Shown here: positions 1-11,041 of the stretch, in pieces
How the letters are laid out: every line of letters begins with the position of its first letter
Position numbering within the stretch: position 1 is the stretch's first letter
NCBI GenBank assembly: GCA_949752745.1
Contig: OX457031.1
Span: forward strand, 38,599,502 to 38,663,501
Direction: 5' to 3'
Source of the DNA: Protula sp. h YS-2021
Taxonomy: Eukaryota > Annelida > Polychaeta > Sabellida > Serpulidae
DNA length: 64,000 nucleotides
Translations under genes and position numbers: made by a program
Notes under the pieces: model-generated
Told to the model about the DNA's origin: nothing
Databases searched by the model: none
Seen by the model: the letters and a program-made list of their open reading frames with translations, nothing else

Positions 1-1576
1 GTTATCGTGTGCATGACATTAAAATCTGAAATAAATAATCGAGCTTGTTTTAATCTACTTCCTTTGGGTCTTCTCCAAAGCAAACAGGTGCTTTGCTTTC
101 TTATAGTAAAACAAAATACTTTACGTATGTTCAAATAAAATGCTTTAAGTGACTATTTAAACAAAGGAAGGCCAGTTTCACATTTACTGAGCAATTTTTG
201 ATATCAATAATTAATTTTGATCTCAAATATTCTTCTTTTATGAAGAATTAATTTCTTTTATCTACAAAAAACTATATTTTATATCTCTAAATTAATTTCA
301 GATCTCAAAAATTATTTTTTGACATTTCAAATATTCCTTGATATTAAATTTAATTTAGATAGATTTTGAATTGATCTTAGAGAAATATAAATTTTTACTT
401 ATATTTTAAAATCTGCAAATGATTTTTGATCTAAATAAAAATACATTTTGATGTGAAAATATCAGAGTCTATTTTTGATATATAAAATTCATAAGAAAAT
501 GCCTGTGAATAAAATAATGACTACCCTTGTATACAGAATCTTTCTTTTCATATTGTGCAACACATAAATGAATTATTTCATGAGATCAAACATTGTTTGG
601 TTATTACTTGAATCAACAGTTCAATTTTACATTCAAAATTTACTTGGCAATTCGTTAAATTTTATTTAAATGTGTGCCTCCTTTAAGATTTTTTTAGTTT
701 GTAAAGCTGATTTTTTATATCAAATATTAATTTTTGCTATCTAAAATACAACTATTAATAGGAAAACATTATAATATTTACAGTGATTTATTTAGCACTG
801 AATGTTAAAAGGGCATTCCATATTAAACATGCCAATTATGTGTCTATTTTCAAAAGCTTAAGGTATTATTTTAACCTTAAAAACATTCTTGATAAACTTG
901 AAAATAAAGATTTCAAATTACAAAAAAAAAAAACAACTAAATATTAACATGATGCCACAGTGGGATATGGCCTTATTAGTATACTCACTAAATATCACGG
1001 GAAGCCAACAAAGGATAAATATAGATAACGCAGGTACACAATAATAGAAGAAGGGGGTTGATAATTAAGGAGGTGCCCCTATTATCTGTTTTGTGGCATT
1101 ATCTCTTTTGTGGCATTTTCTAACATTATTATTTTTCATCTTTCCAACTCTCAGGAAAAGTTAGCAATAGCCGGTTTCTCAGGGGAAAACAGAATTAATT
1201 TCTCTTCAAACGATAAGGACAAAGTCTCGATTACATGAATTCAAAGATATAATAGAGACTCTAAAGATATGATTACGAAGTGTTTATTAGGAACAAACAT
1301 GTAAGTGAAAAACTCAAGTAAAAGAGAGTGGGGTATGATGAGGAGTGGAGCAGGTAAATAACGTAAGAATTGTAGAAATTAAATAAAGTGCGTGTTTTGT
1401 TTTGTTTTTGTTTTTTTTTTTTTTTGTTAATATAGGAGAAGTCAGATTCATACGTTTGATTTTTATAATTATTAGAATCTTTCATCAAATGATAAATATA
1501 TATAAGTATTTAAATATAAATCAAGAGCAGGCATTTGCAACAACTTAGCAATCACACATTTTTTAAGTATGAAATC
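1..1576. other. AT-rich intergenic DNA, no gene seen
   Basis: No exon or RNA gene is supported. The first 500 bases are very AT-rich, with loosely repeated words such as 'gatctcaaatatt', and there is a long T tract near 1409-1425. The 71-residue minus-strand frame at 1273-1488 is lysine/asparagine-rich low-complexity sequence and is not a credible gene. Confidence 0.6.
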
Positions 1577-1582
1577 TTTAAT
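1577..1582 (-). promoter_or_regulatory. Candidate poly(A) signal (ATTAAA) of the 1658-5300 gene
   Basis: Plus-strand 'tttaat' reads ATTAAA on the minus strand, about 75 bases beyond the stop codon of the RL-repeat gene. The variant hexamer and its spacing fit a short 3' UTR. No downstream GU-rich element was established. Confidence 0.3.
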
Positions 1583-1657
1583 GTTTGCTAATGTTGAAAC
1601 CCAAAATGACAACAGTTGATCGCATATCCGACAGCGAAATATGGTACTTGTAAATTG

Positions 1658-4600
1658 TCAGTTGAACCATTTCTCCCTCCTCTGCATTTCTTTCTGCCTG
1701 ACGGTTGCTCCTGTTTCTTGAAATTGACGGATTCTTTCCACGTTATTCATAAGTGTCGTTCTCTCTGGATAGAGCAATATTCGCGGATTATCCAGTCTGG
1801 CTTGACTGGCGCATGTTTGGGTTTTCAGAAACTTTGTCACCTGCAACAGACAAGAACAGACAAGTCAATTAAGTGTGTTTCAACCACTAAATACTTTTTT
1901 TCGCAGCGTCTAATCAATGTCTTTCTTCCGACATTGAATACCCATCGGCCAGCCGCCATGATATCATTTAAAGTTCGCCTTTCAGACGTCTATGGAAGCT
2001 CGTCCTTCTGCACAACTGAATTTTCCCGGCGTCTACACATCGTTGGGAAAGAGGCATTGATTTGACACACCTCTGTGAGATCCATGGAACGTCGAATGGT
2101 AAATGAGTAAATTACCTGTTCCTCATAAGTGTCTTTGGGAACTCCGATTTCTGCTTTAAATCTAGTTTCTATGCCTTCTATTGCTGGATAGCATTTTTGC
2201 CCATATCCCGGTGGTTTTAATTCTTCGGGTTTTCGCCTTGGCTCACCGCCTCCACTGCTTATAGTGTGGGTTGTGTGCAGTTTGTCATATATTTCCTGGT
2301 AAATAAAATCTTATGATATAATTATAGCTACAAATGTCTTTGAAACACTAAGTGATTTCCTTTTGTAAAAAAAAAAAAGAAATCTTTCCCTTATGCGCTC
2401 TTCAAAACTGTCTTGGGTGAGGTTATTTTCTTCAAAACGCTCAGCTTCTACTGTAGTTTAACCGTTTAAGAGTATGAATATTAAAACTCAACTCCATAAA
2501 CACCCCCCCCCCCCCCCATTCCCGGTTGGGGTTATTTACTGAGCAGGCGTCCTGGTCATAGGTGTCCAGATTACAGTCTTTTTCGCTAATTTTCACAGGT
2601 TTTAGAGTGACGGGCCGGTAGGACAGTCTAGGAGACGATAAATTTGTAAATGGAAACTTTAAAGAGCTCTCCTACACGCAAATGTTTCAGTTAAGAAAGC
2701 GGGTGAGTTTCTTCCTATCCGGGGCCAAACGAAAACTTTGAAATGCAACAATCCGTTCAAAAATGCGCAGAGGCCTCTTCCAGCCTGGTCCAATACGCTC
2801 TCCTTCCGTACTCTCGTAAAGATTTTAGCAAACTAAGAATGTGAATTTCTTCTTGAGACCTGAGCAAAACTTTGAAATTCAGAAATTCGTTCAAAAAATG
2901 CGAAGAGCTCTCCTGCCACTCCAAGCTTCGGTGCCATCCCAATAGCCGTTGGGGTGGCATGTGAGACAAAGCGATGACACAACGTTACCATTCCGCCTGA
3001 GCTCTCGAAATAAAACTCACCTTTATTTCATTATCAGTAGCAGGCTTCCTCGACACTGAGTTGGTACAAATTTCGGGTGGTTTTTTCTCCGTTTGACATT
3101 CAGGATATGTGGTGTGGAGCCTTTCTATGATGTCAGACAGTTGGGTTGTTGATACATCCTTATTCTTTGATATCACATCTTCCGCGCGCTGCTGTTCAAT
3201 AATGTAGTGAGATAACAGTTCTATTTTGCTTAAAAGTTTGGTTCAATTTATATTCAACAATGGTTTTGCCTATGTTGAACAAAACCTTATCATATTTGTG
3301 AATCACATGACTATTAAATTAAATAAATGAATGCTACTTTGTGAATAAGTGCCTGCCTGGTAAATATTGTGATAAAAACACAGCAGTATCTAGTGAGTGG
3401 GACCACCAGTGGAACTGAACTAAATCGGTCTGATTTCTGGGGAGGTCGTATTTTAGCTTATTTCGTTACTGGGGGTAACTGGAATGGGATTGCTTAAAAA
3501 AGTGGTCGCATTTGCATGGGTGGTCCAGTTTGTCAAGCGGTAAAGCTTACAGCTTCCTTGTCTGGGTCAATGGTTGCCATGAGTATTTGTGTGTTGTAAA
3601 GCCGGTCGACGACCTCCTCTACATCTACGCCATGTTTCTTGCTTATGAGATCTTCCGCTTTTGCAGGTTCGCCTGTATTGCCACTCGTCACCTATAATAG
3701 TATGTTTAATGACATAGAATAAAAAAGAACTAGACCGTTTTCACTAGTAAGTAACGAGAATTACACTTGGAGCCATAAAAAATATGATTCTGAATATGTA
3801 ACATTTCAGTATTATTTAAAAATCTTTGTTAAAAGTCATGCCGAGTTGTCAGTTGCATTAAAATTCTACGCCAGAGATGCTGCATCCCAGTGAACATTTT
3901 GACGGCGATAAAAAGTTCATCTGGGATCGCGTCAGTGATCCCTGCTAAACTGCAACATTAAGTCTAGTTTTTATTTGGTTTGATTGGTAGTGACCACAGA
4001 TCAAGCCTTTCACACAACATTGAATAGGCATCGGATAAGCAACGATGTGAGAACGCTATGTGCAGACGCTTGCAAAAAATCTTTGACAACATTAAATCTG
4101 GTTGTAATTTGATTGTAATTTTGTAGCAATCACAGATGGACGTTTACGCAACGTCTTTAACATACGTTGAATAGAAAGGCTGTTTAGACGTTGCATTACT
4201 TTTTGCTGTCAAAAACCCAACTTGTTCCAATGCAGAATTAACGTCTTTGGTGCAACATTTAATAAATTTGGAAAATTCGACGATTTGTGTAGACGTCGAG
4301 AAATCCAAATTGCAAACAAACTTGGTAACTACAGAAAAAAATTAGCCTTTCCCGCCCCCATACCCATTCCCTCCCCTTCTCCACCCCTCCCCCTCCCCTT
4401 TCGTTTTTCATGACTGCAACTACGGAATGAAAACCAGCGGCGTCTGCCCTCTACCCTATCCCCCAAACAAAAATAACCTGCTAAAAATTATTAATCACAT
4501 CACCGTTTTGTAACAAAGGGGTTTGGGGCAGCGAAAAACAACACCGCGTCTAAAGATCATTTCAATGGCTGTTATAGCTGCTGAGCTGGCGTCGATCTAT

Positions 4601-5300
4601 GGTCGCACGTGTGATTACAACCAAATTACCACCAGACTTAATGTTGAGGAATCTTTTAGGGTAAAATCAACGTCTGCACATCGTTGCTTATCCAAAGTGT
4701 ATTCTTCGTCGTGTTACAGACGTTAATCCCACTCAAAACCAAATTACAACCAGTTTCAATATTGCGATTTGGCCAGGATCACTGACCCAGCCTCAGATCG
4801 AAGTTATCTCGGCGTCAGAATGTTTAGTGTGATATAACGTGTGGAAAACTGCGTTGCGTTTAGTTTTGATGCAAATAGCAACTTGGCATGACTTTAAACA
4901 AAGAATTTTTACCGAATTCTTAAATTTTAAGCCTTCAGAATCGCTTTTTTGTGGTCCAAGTGAAATTTTTGATACGCTGATCGAACACGAACTAGTCACA
5001 GGTTTACTCAGTTCTCGCAAATTCATTCATATCGTCAAAATTTAAAATACATTTTAGGGCTGGGGAGGCTTGAATTATCCACAAGTATCCAAGGAGGTGA
5101 GGCTGTGATGTTTGCTTGTTGCCTTTCACTTTGATATTGCATTATAAATTATGTTTTAACTATTTTTTTGCGGTTGTTATTCTAAAATTTCAATTTATTT
5201 GGTTAATGTTTGTTTTCAGGTAATTTACATTCTTCAATAATGTACTTACCTTTGTATGATGTTTAAATAATCTGTCTCCAATTTCTTCACCTTTTCCCAT
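1658..5300 (-). CDS. Unrecognised five-exon gene with repeated 'RL-H/Y-x-T' motif (~241 aa)
   Basis: Coding exons, all phase 0, are complement(5250-5300, 3551-3691, 3021-3191, 2116-2295, 1658-1840), encoding 17, 47, 57, 60 and 60 residues. Each internal boundary has AG/GT; donors are gtaagt, gtaagc, gtgagt and gtaatt. The start at 5298-5300 opens MGKGEEIGDRLFKHHTK. The repeated motif appears once per exon: DRLFKHHT (residues 9-16), DRLYNT (46-51), ERLHTT (87-92), DKLHTT (125-130) and, weaker, KFLKTQT (184-190). Exons 2 and 3 also share KAEDLISK/RAEDVISK at residues 28-35 and 66-73. No signal peptide or membrane segment is visible; the protein is charged, and its last exon is basic (EMQRREKWFN). 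The one-motif-per-exon design suggests exon duplication. I do not know the family. Short repeated motifs of this kind occur in axonemal microtubule-associated proteins, but that is only a guess. Introns contain transposon DNA. Confidence 0.75.
3890..4835. mobile_element. Foldback / long-TIR element in intron 1 of the RL-repeat gene
   Basis: The ends are long imperfect inverted repeats: the left arm (from about 3890, with 'gcgtcagtgatcc' and 'gcaacattaagtc') matches the reverse complement of the right arm (to about 4835, with 'ggatcactgaccc' and 'caatattgcgat'). Inner inverted copies of 'ggataagcaacgatgtg' and 'gtgcagacg' also pair. No coding sequence is recognisable, so it is probably a non-autonomous foldback element. 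Boundaries are approximate and no target duplication was found. Confidence 0.6.
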
Positions 5301-6343
5301 CCTTATCCCTTTTAGAAAAACAACAACAGTTAACTTGTCATAAAATATACAATCGGTTTATATTTCTATTGATTTAGAAAACGTATAATATACTCTCTGC
5401 CTCCAGTAAGAAAAGAGTTGAGTTATATTAGTATAGAAGAACAGTTCAATATTTGATTAACCAGTTGCCATAAGTTTGTCATGAGTCGCAGAAACACTCC
5501 TGTTGTTTACGGATCAATTATATGACTGGCTTGTGTAAAAATCAACCTTACTGCTAAGCACAGAAAACGTTAAGACGTTAGTTCAATAAACGGATCGTCT
5601 CTCTTGTAAATAAAATGCTTGAAAATGGATTGGGATTATCCGGATAAAGCGACAGCCGTGTATACAAGCAAGGCTTTTTAAATACATACTTGTCTGTCTG
5701 TTGACGGGTAACGCAGAGCGTTGTCAGTGGTAGGGGCAATAAACCCAATTGGCTCAGATACAGCAAAATATACACTTGGCAGCAAAATTTAACACAAAAA
5801 AATCGAATGTAAAAGAAAATAATGATATTTTCATACAATTTTCTCTTTTAAAATACAAGCTCTAAAACCTAGTTACTGATCATGTTCTTTCCAAGTTCAA
5901 ACAAGGATGTTACCGAAACCTACTTTAGGTGAATAGCGTAATACAAAAGATGTTTAAGAGATTAACCATATCGTATATTTTTTGTGGAAAATGCATTGAA
6001 AATGAAATGTATTGGGTTTGATACTTGCGTCTCCAGATGTTTCACATCTGCGAAAATTACAGATGAAGATTTATTACTGTCTTACTGTTGTGTACTCTAT
6101 ATTGCTCAAGTTACTATTTTTATTTTTTGTTGGTAAAGTGAATAGAGCATGACGAAAGCATTTGTAACAATTTTTTTTAAACCAAAATTTCACTTAGTTC
6201 AATTTACTAACAATAATTAGCAGATATTGATTTATTGTAAGTCAACATGGAGTATTATTGACCAGTACGGAAATTTGCTGAACTATTTACATTGGCTACA
6301 ACTTGATATTCATTATGCCTATTTATATGAGATAAATGATATA
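5301..6343. other. Intergenic DNA upstream of the RL-repeat gene
   Basis: This stretch must contain the promoter of the minus-strand gene starting at 5300, but no clear TATA box or other site stands out. The 86-residue minus frame at 5578-5838 lies in transposon-like sequence ('ggattatccggataaagcgac') and was not accepted. Confidence 0.4.
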
Positions 6344-6425
6344 TACAGTAAAACCTAGTTAATCTGGTCACCGTTGAGACGGACAAAAATTTCCGGATTA
6401 GCCAGGTGTCCTAATTACCCAGACT
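6344..6425 (+). repeat. pogo/Tigger-like TIR fragment
   Basis: The words 'acagtaaaacctagttaatc' and 'ccggattagccaggtgtcc' resemble the terminal repeats of pogo/Tigger-type elements (CAGTAAAACC followed by 'taatccgga' words). No transposase is present. Assignment rests on remembered terminal patterns only. Confidence 0.4.
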
Positions 6426-6984
6426 ATTATATATTGTCTCGATTTTTAATTGAGAAATATAGTATTCAACACTTGAAGCGTGGGGTAGGAGTTGGCCACT
6501 GTTTTCACCAAGATTTCAATCGTTTCTTTTGTCTGCATTTTCAATCTCATAATCATTCAGTGAAATACGTTGAAGTATATGTCACGTGATCTTCGACATT
6601 GAACATCCAGCTCAAAGCTCATATTACGACGTCACCATTTAGTAACTCCGAAGTTAAAATCCAAGGTTAAAATCTCTAGCGTTTTCTCAGATAACTCCTT
6701 TTTATGTCACCTTGACCCAAGGTCAAGGTCAATGTCAAAATTTTATGTTACTATGTTATGTATAGCAGTTTACAAAGAAAGATCTTTACAAGATCTGAGT
6801 TGCAAATAGAAAATAGAAATAAAAATATGAAAGGTAAGAAGAACAGGTTAAAAAAACAACATGACTTCTTCGATTTGAGAACTATCCGTACGGCATAGCA
6901 GTGAAATGTAACGACTTTGCCGGCACATATCCCACATGGAACAGATTTTATGCGATTCGTCTGAACAAATTCAATGGCCGCTGT

Positions 6985-7135
6985 CTCGGAATTACCTACT
7001 ACACCAGAACCCCGGAAATACGACCACCTGCGGAATGGGCCAAAGTGGTTGTATTTGCGAGGTGGTCTTATTTGCGGGGTTCCAAGCAAGGTGTCCTATA
7101 TTGGGACATTACTGGGTCATAATGAACTCTTGAAT
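6985..7135. repeat. Small palindromic DNA-transposon remnant ('gtggtcgtatttgcgg' family)
   Basis: 'agaaccccggaaatacgaccacc' pairs with 'aggtggtcttatttgcggggttcc' about 40 bases later, making a short hairpin-like element. The same words recur at 3395-3540 and 9690-9870, which marks an interspersed family, probably a pogo/Tigger-type MITE. Confidence 0.5.
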
Positions 7136-7271
7136 CCTGGTGAATAAGAAATAACAACAAACATTGATTACATAATCGTTTCCTTCTGTTTACGTCTCTC
7201 ATTGGCAGCCATGGTTCGAAATTCTTCTTTTTTTACATTTTATGGCGCGAGTGAATATTTGGCGGTATATA

Positions 7272-8578
7272 TGTTACAGTCAATGTTGGAAACCCGCCAT
7301 TTCACGAAATGGCAAACCGTGTTGGGCAAATTGGCGTAATGCCTAAAATCATTTGCCGTTTCACGAAATAACCTAAAAGTTAGGTTATTTCACGAAACTA
7401 CCTAAAAATCTCACATTTTATTTCACAACTTGGCAAATCAAGATCAGGCAAAATTGTGAAGTAAGCTTTTTTGCTCGAAATTACTTACATTCGTGGCAAA
7501 TATTGTGTCTTTTATCTTTTACAATTGCAATAAGATTACTTCAGTTTTCAAATACACTTAGTACATCATAGTTGGTTTGTTCCTTTAATTAATACATCAC
7601 AGTTGATTGCAACTGATCACAAGCTATTAACGAGATCATATTAATTGTAATTCATGGTAATACACACCAGTGTTTGTGTTCCTTTTGGATTGATTTAATT
7701 GCTATTAGGATAAATTTCAGAACAACACACTGAACTGGGTTAAGATGATACACTCAGGAACTAGTCACCGATCTGCCGTTAACCTACTCTGAAAAAGAAC
7801 ATCCTATAACATCTGCTTTTACCTACTCTGGAATTAAGTCGTTTTCATGGGTTGGCCATAATAAGGAAACTTTATCCATGTTGGCCCTCCGGAGAAGATA
7901 TATTTTGATATAAATTTACCTGAAATCGGGACGCTTTTATCAAATTGCTAAAACATGGGAGAATCAAATGAAAATAAATACGAACAGGAGCTGTACAAAG
8001 TATTTGAACAGCACAAATCGGTCTTTATGCCAAAAGACCAATATTACTCGACTGTGGACGAATTAAAAGCACGCGACTTGAACACTGGCACAAAAAGCAG
8101 ACGTGAATATGATATTCTCAACAAGTATGAAATTATTATTGTTAACATAAGTTTTGGTCATTATAACTCGGATAATATTTGAAAATTTCAATTTAAAATA
8201 GAATTGGAGAATAACCTTATTGGGATACAACAGCTTTAATATTACTCTTAACTCGAGTTTTAAAGATAAGAAAAATACTAACTGTCTTTAAAATTCTGCA
8301 TTTTTGTTCATGTTTTTGTCTCATATGTATGCTAAAACTTACAAGATTTTCCTTTTTTTAATTTTCAGATACGAAATTCTGCAATGCGGTGATGTGATAT
8401 TCACATCATTCTTCGTGTGGTGTGAAACATTCTCGTAGGATTGATTGTATTACCCGTATTTCACGTAATGGCAAACCGAAAATTTAGGTAATTTCGTGAA
8501 AGAACCTAACTTTTAGGTTATTTCGTGAAACGGTTTGCCATTTCGTGAAATGGCGGGTTTCCAACATTGACTGTAACA
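7272..8578. mobile_element. TGTTACAG-ended DNA transposon, copy A (TATA TSD)
   Basis: A 1307-bp element begins TGTTACAGTCAATG and ends with the inverted CATTGACTGTAACA, flanked on both sides by TATA (7268-7271 and 8579-8582). Both ends carry inverted units of 'tttcacgaaatggcaaac' and 'acctaaaagttaggtt'. It contains a short split gene fragment (7955-8438). The same termini and TATA duplications recur at 34742-35912 and 41530-42601. The TGTNR start and 4-bp duplication match what I recall for GINGER-type elements; that family assignment is inference. Confidence 0.75.
7955..8438 (+). pseudogene. Transposase N-terminal remnant, two exons, inside element A
   Basis: Exon 1 runs 7955-8124, with donor gtatga; exon 2 starts at 8369 after 'ttttaattttcag' and stops at 8436-8438. 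Splicing gives about 79 residues: a charged N-terminus, then KSRREYDILNKYEILQCGDV across the junction, then an unrelated short tail. The 'KYEILQCGDV' segment resembles the N-terminal region of KRBA2-like/integrase-type transposases as I remember them. The catalytic part is absent, so this is an internally deleted, non-functional gene. The intron and terminator lie entirely inside the element. Confidence 0.5.
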
Positions 8579-8861
8579 TATATACACAATCAGGGGCCAA
8601 TTGAGAACCGGGGTGAACTCAAAGTTGAGATGTTAAGCCTATATTGATACAATTGATATGTAAAACGATCCATTGCAATTACTGCAAGGATCCAAAACCA
8701 GAGATGTCGATTCAATTAGTGCTTTAATCGGTCTATTGCAATTATAGTTTTGATCTAAAGCCAGAGTTGAAATCCAAAGAAAAGATCCAAAGCTAGAGTT
8801 ACAAGCACAATTCATATTTAGTATGAGCAATTTCACATATTTCCAACATATCTCCGCTATC

Positions 8862-9538
8862 GGGGGACATACAAACTGATCAACGGTAAACTGACCAACG
8901 GCAAACTGACCAACGCCTCAATGAAAAAAGACAACTGACCAACTTTTCATACACAATTGCTTACAACACAAAAAAAACTTACACTGCTAAATTACACCAC
9001 ACGAAACGAAGTGCTTTCTCACATCATACAGATAGCACATAATCCCTTCAATGTCGTCGAGTGTCTACAATTATGTGGCTCTTCCGAGGTTTTAGTGCCC
9101 ATCTAATATCTCCGAAAGCGTGTAATACAAAGAAAACCCATACCTGGTGGGGCCGTGTGTCATCTCCGGAGCATGACGTATGTTTTATACGTAATCTGTC
9201 GTTTATGACATGTATATTGTTTAGAGAGTTGTAATTCTATTTGGCAGTTCCACCCTAGTTTACCCGCCTCCAACCACTATCGAGTTGTGAAAACGTACCT
9301 AAAACCAGTTTTCTCAGGTGTTTGTTGATCGGACTAATGGGTTTTAATCGAGGAGTAAAACGTATGTTTTCCATGTATCTGTCGTTTATGGCATGTATGT
9401 TGTTTAGATAAGTGTAATTTTATTTGGTAGTCTACAGAAAATAAATGTTTGAAAAAGTTGGTCAGTTGTCCGTTTTTTTCAGTAAGGCGTTGGTCAGTTT
9501 ACCGTTAATCAGTTTGTCGTTGGTCAATTGACATCCCC
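8862..9538. mobile_element. MITE with 'aaactgaccaacg' inverted arrays
   Basis: The left end 'ggggacatacaaactgatca' followed by repeated 'aaactgaccaacg' units is mirrored at the right end ('cgttggtcagttt ... gacatcccc'). The interior of about 500 bases has no coding sequence, but holds a direct near-repeat ('gtcgtttatg(a/g)catgtat(a/g)ttgtttaga') at about 9210 and 9385. The element is about 677 bp. No target duplication was obvious. Confidence 0.7.
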
Positions 9539-9689
9539 ACAATCAAAAGGCGGTTTAGGTAGAAAGGTGGCTATCAAACGTCTTTTTGTTTCTTTTTAAT
9601 ATGTACCCCATTCTTTTTTATATCACGTGGCATTGTTTACTTTGTTTACTTTGGCATGCATGTGTGTTGTTTGCACACAACTCAAGTCA

Positions 9690-9870
9690 ACCCCAAGTAA
9701 ACAGTGGTTTTATCTGTGGGGTTAAAAGTGCGTTTGGGACTGAGAAAAGTGGTCTTTGGTCTTATTTGCGTTGTGGTCTTATTTGCGGGGTTCCGTTATA
9801 GTAGAAATGAATGGATAAAATTCGGTTCTGGCGAAAAGTGGCCGTATTTGCGGGGTGGCCGTGTCCCGGA
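9690..9870. repeat. Second copy of the 'gtggtcttatttgcgg' repeat
   Basis: It contains 'gtggtcttatttgcggggttcc' and 'agtggccgtatttgcggggtgg', matching the remnant at 6985-7135. It is a tandem or compound remnant of the same small DNA-transposon family. The plus-strand frames here (9586-9967) run through the repeat and are not genes. Confidence 0.45.
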
Positions 9871-10374
9871 CCTCTGGTGTATGTGGCTGCGTTTTCTGTC
9901 TTATACGTCAAACGCTATGAATTTGGATTGCGATTTTTTGGGTAGTAATTTGGCAACAAATTTGTAGAAAAGTTTCTGTTTCATATCACCAACTAGAACT
10001 TCGTTGCTGCTTCGAAACTGAAAGATTGCAGATTCCTTGAAGATTTCTTTGATTGTCTCTGAAAAAATTGCATTCATAGCAGCAAAGGGCCTATTCCACC
10101 AGTCACTGGAGCCATTTATCCATTTTTATGTAGGGATCCTGCAAATAAAGATTAAAATTTCTTAACATTGCCCCCCTCTCCCTCCCACAACCCCACCCAA
10201 TGAAATAAGTGATAGCACCCATTCAATATGAAAGGAATGTTACATGGTCAACAGGGAAGTACAAGAAAATAGTCCAAAAGTCAAAACTGAATATTGACCG
10301 AAACCGCATGGTGAGGTCAATGTGCACTTTTGACTGAGGTTTGACTGAGATTTGGTAGGTTTGCAGTGTATGCC

Positions 10375-10572
10375 TTAGCTTCTTAGCTTGTAAATCCGAC
10401 GAGTGCGTGAGTCACTATCATATGCTTTCATAAAGTCCATTACTTGTTGGATTCTTGTGTCTGTAGATACATCCAGTTGTTCCTCGACAGATGGCCTTGC
10501 TATAGCTGGATTCTCGACTTCATACCTCTTTCTGGTATGGCAGCTGTCTAAACTGCGGTATTTCTGGCGTAA
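10375..10572 (-). CDS. Orphan coding-like frame, possible terminal exon (unknown)
   Basis: The minus strand is open for 65 residues and ends in TAA at 10375-10377. It reads through SCHTRKRYEVENPAIARP, SVEEQLDVSTDTRIQQ and VMDFMKAYDS, with codon use and charge pattern typical of real protein. An acceptor-like 'cag' lies near the start, but a good donor (GAG/gtgagt) sits only about 40-50 bases upstream, too close for an ordinary intron, so the exon structure is unresolved. It may pair with the open block at 10760-11041. No family is recognised; decayed transposon coding sequence is possible. Confidence 0.35.
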   Translation of the reverse strand, partial: LRQKYRSLDSCHTRKRYEVENPAIARPSVEEQLDVSTDTRIQQVMDFMKAYDSDSRTRRIYKLRS

Positions 10573-10759
10573 TCAACACTTTCCTGTTGAAAATTCTAAC
10601 TCACCTCAGTTCGTGTTGGGTTCAAGGAACCATCCCAGTGTCTCAACATATTAGTCCCTCAACATCATATTCAGTCTATTCGCTACTTTGGAGGGTACCT
10701 AATAATGTTTTCGTCGGTATAGTCCTTATGTAACCAAAACTTTTCATGTCAATATGTGT

Positions 10760-11041
10760 TTAAGCGTTGCTCTTTTTCATGATAAACAGTCGTCGGATTC
10801 GGTTTGGTTCCACATCTTCAGATTTGCTGGCGGCTGCGGAACGGCGTATATATTGCTCACCACAAGCAAAAGGTTTTATTTTATGGTATGTTTTCTTGGG
10901 GTCACCAGGCAATTTACGCGCCCTTTGCCGCCACCTTCGCTCTTCTAGCCTCTTCCTTCTTTGCCCTGGATTCGTCTTAAAATAGACGAGGCCTTCTATT
11001 GTTGATGCATCGGTATGTGAGGTATGAAATACTTTTTTTAT
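10760..11041 (-). CDS. Orphan coding-like frame (unknown, lysine/arginine-rich)
   Basis: An open minus-strand frame of 93 codons ends in TAA at 10760-10762. The strongest part reads LEERRWRQRARKLPGDPKK, then KIKPFACGEQYIRRSAAASK and EDVEPNRIRRLFIMKK. It has no early methionine, so if real it is an internal or terminal exon. Its RIRRLFIMKK end loosely resembles RIQQVMDFMKAY in the next block downstream (10375-10572), hinting at one gene or a duplicated segment. I cannot name it. Confidence 0.35.
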   Translation of the reverse strand: MKKVFHTSHTDASTIEGLVYFKTNPGQRRKRLEERRWRQRARKLPGDPKKTYHKIKPFACGEQYIRRSAAASKSEDVEPNRIRRLFIMKKSNA

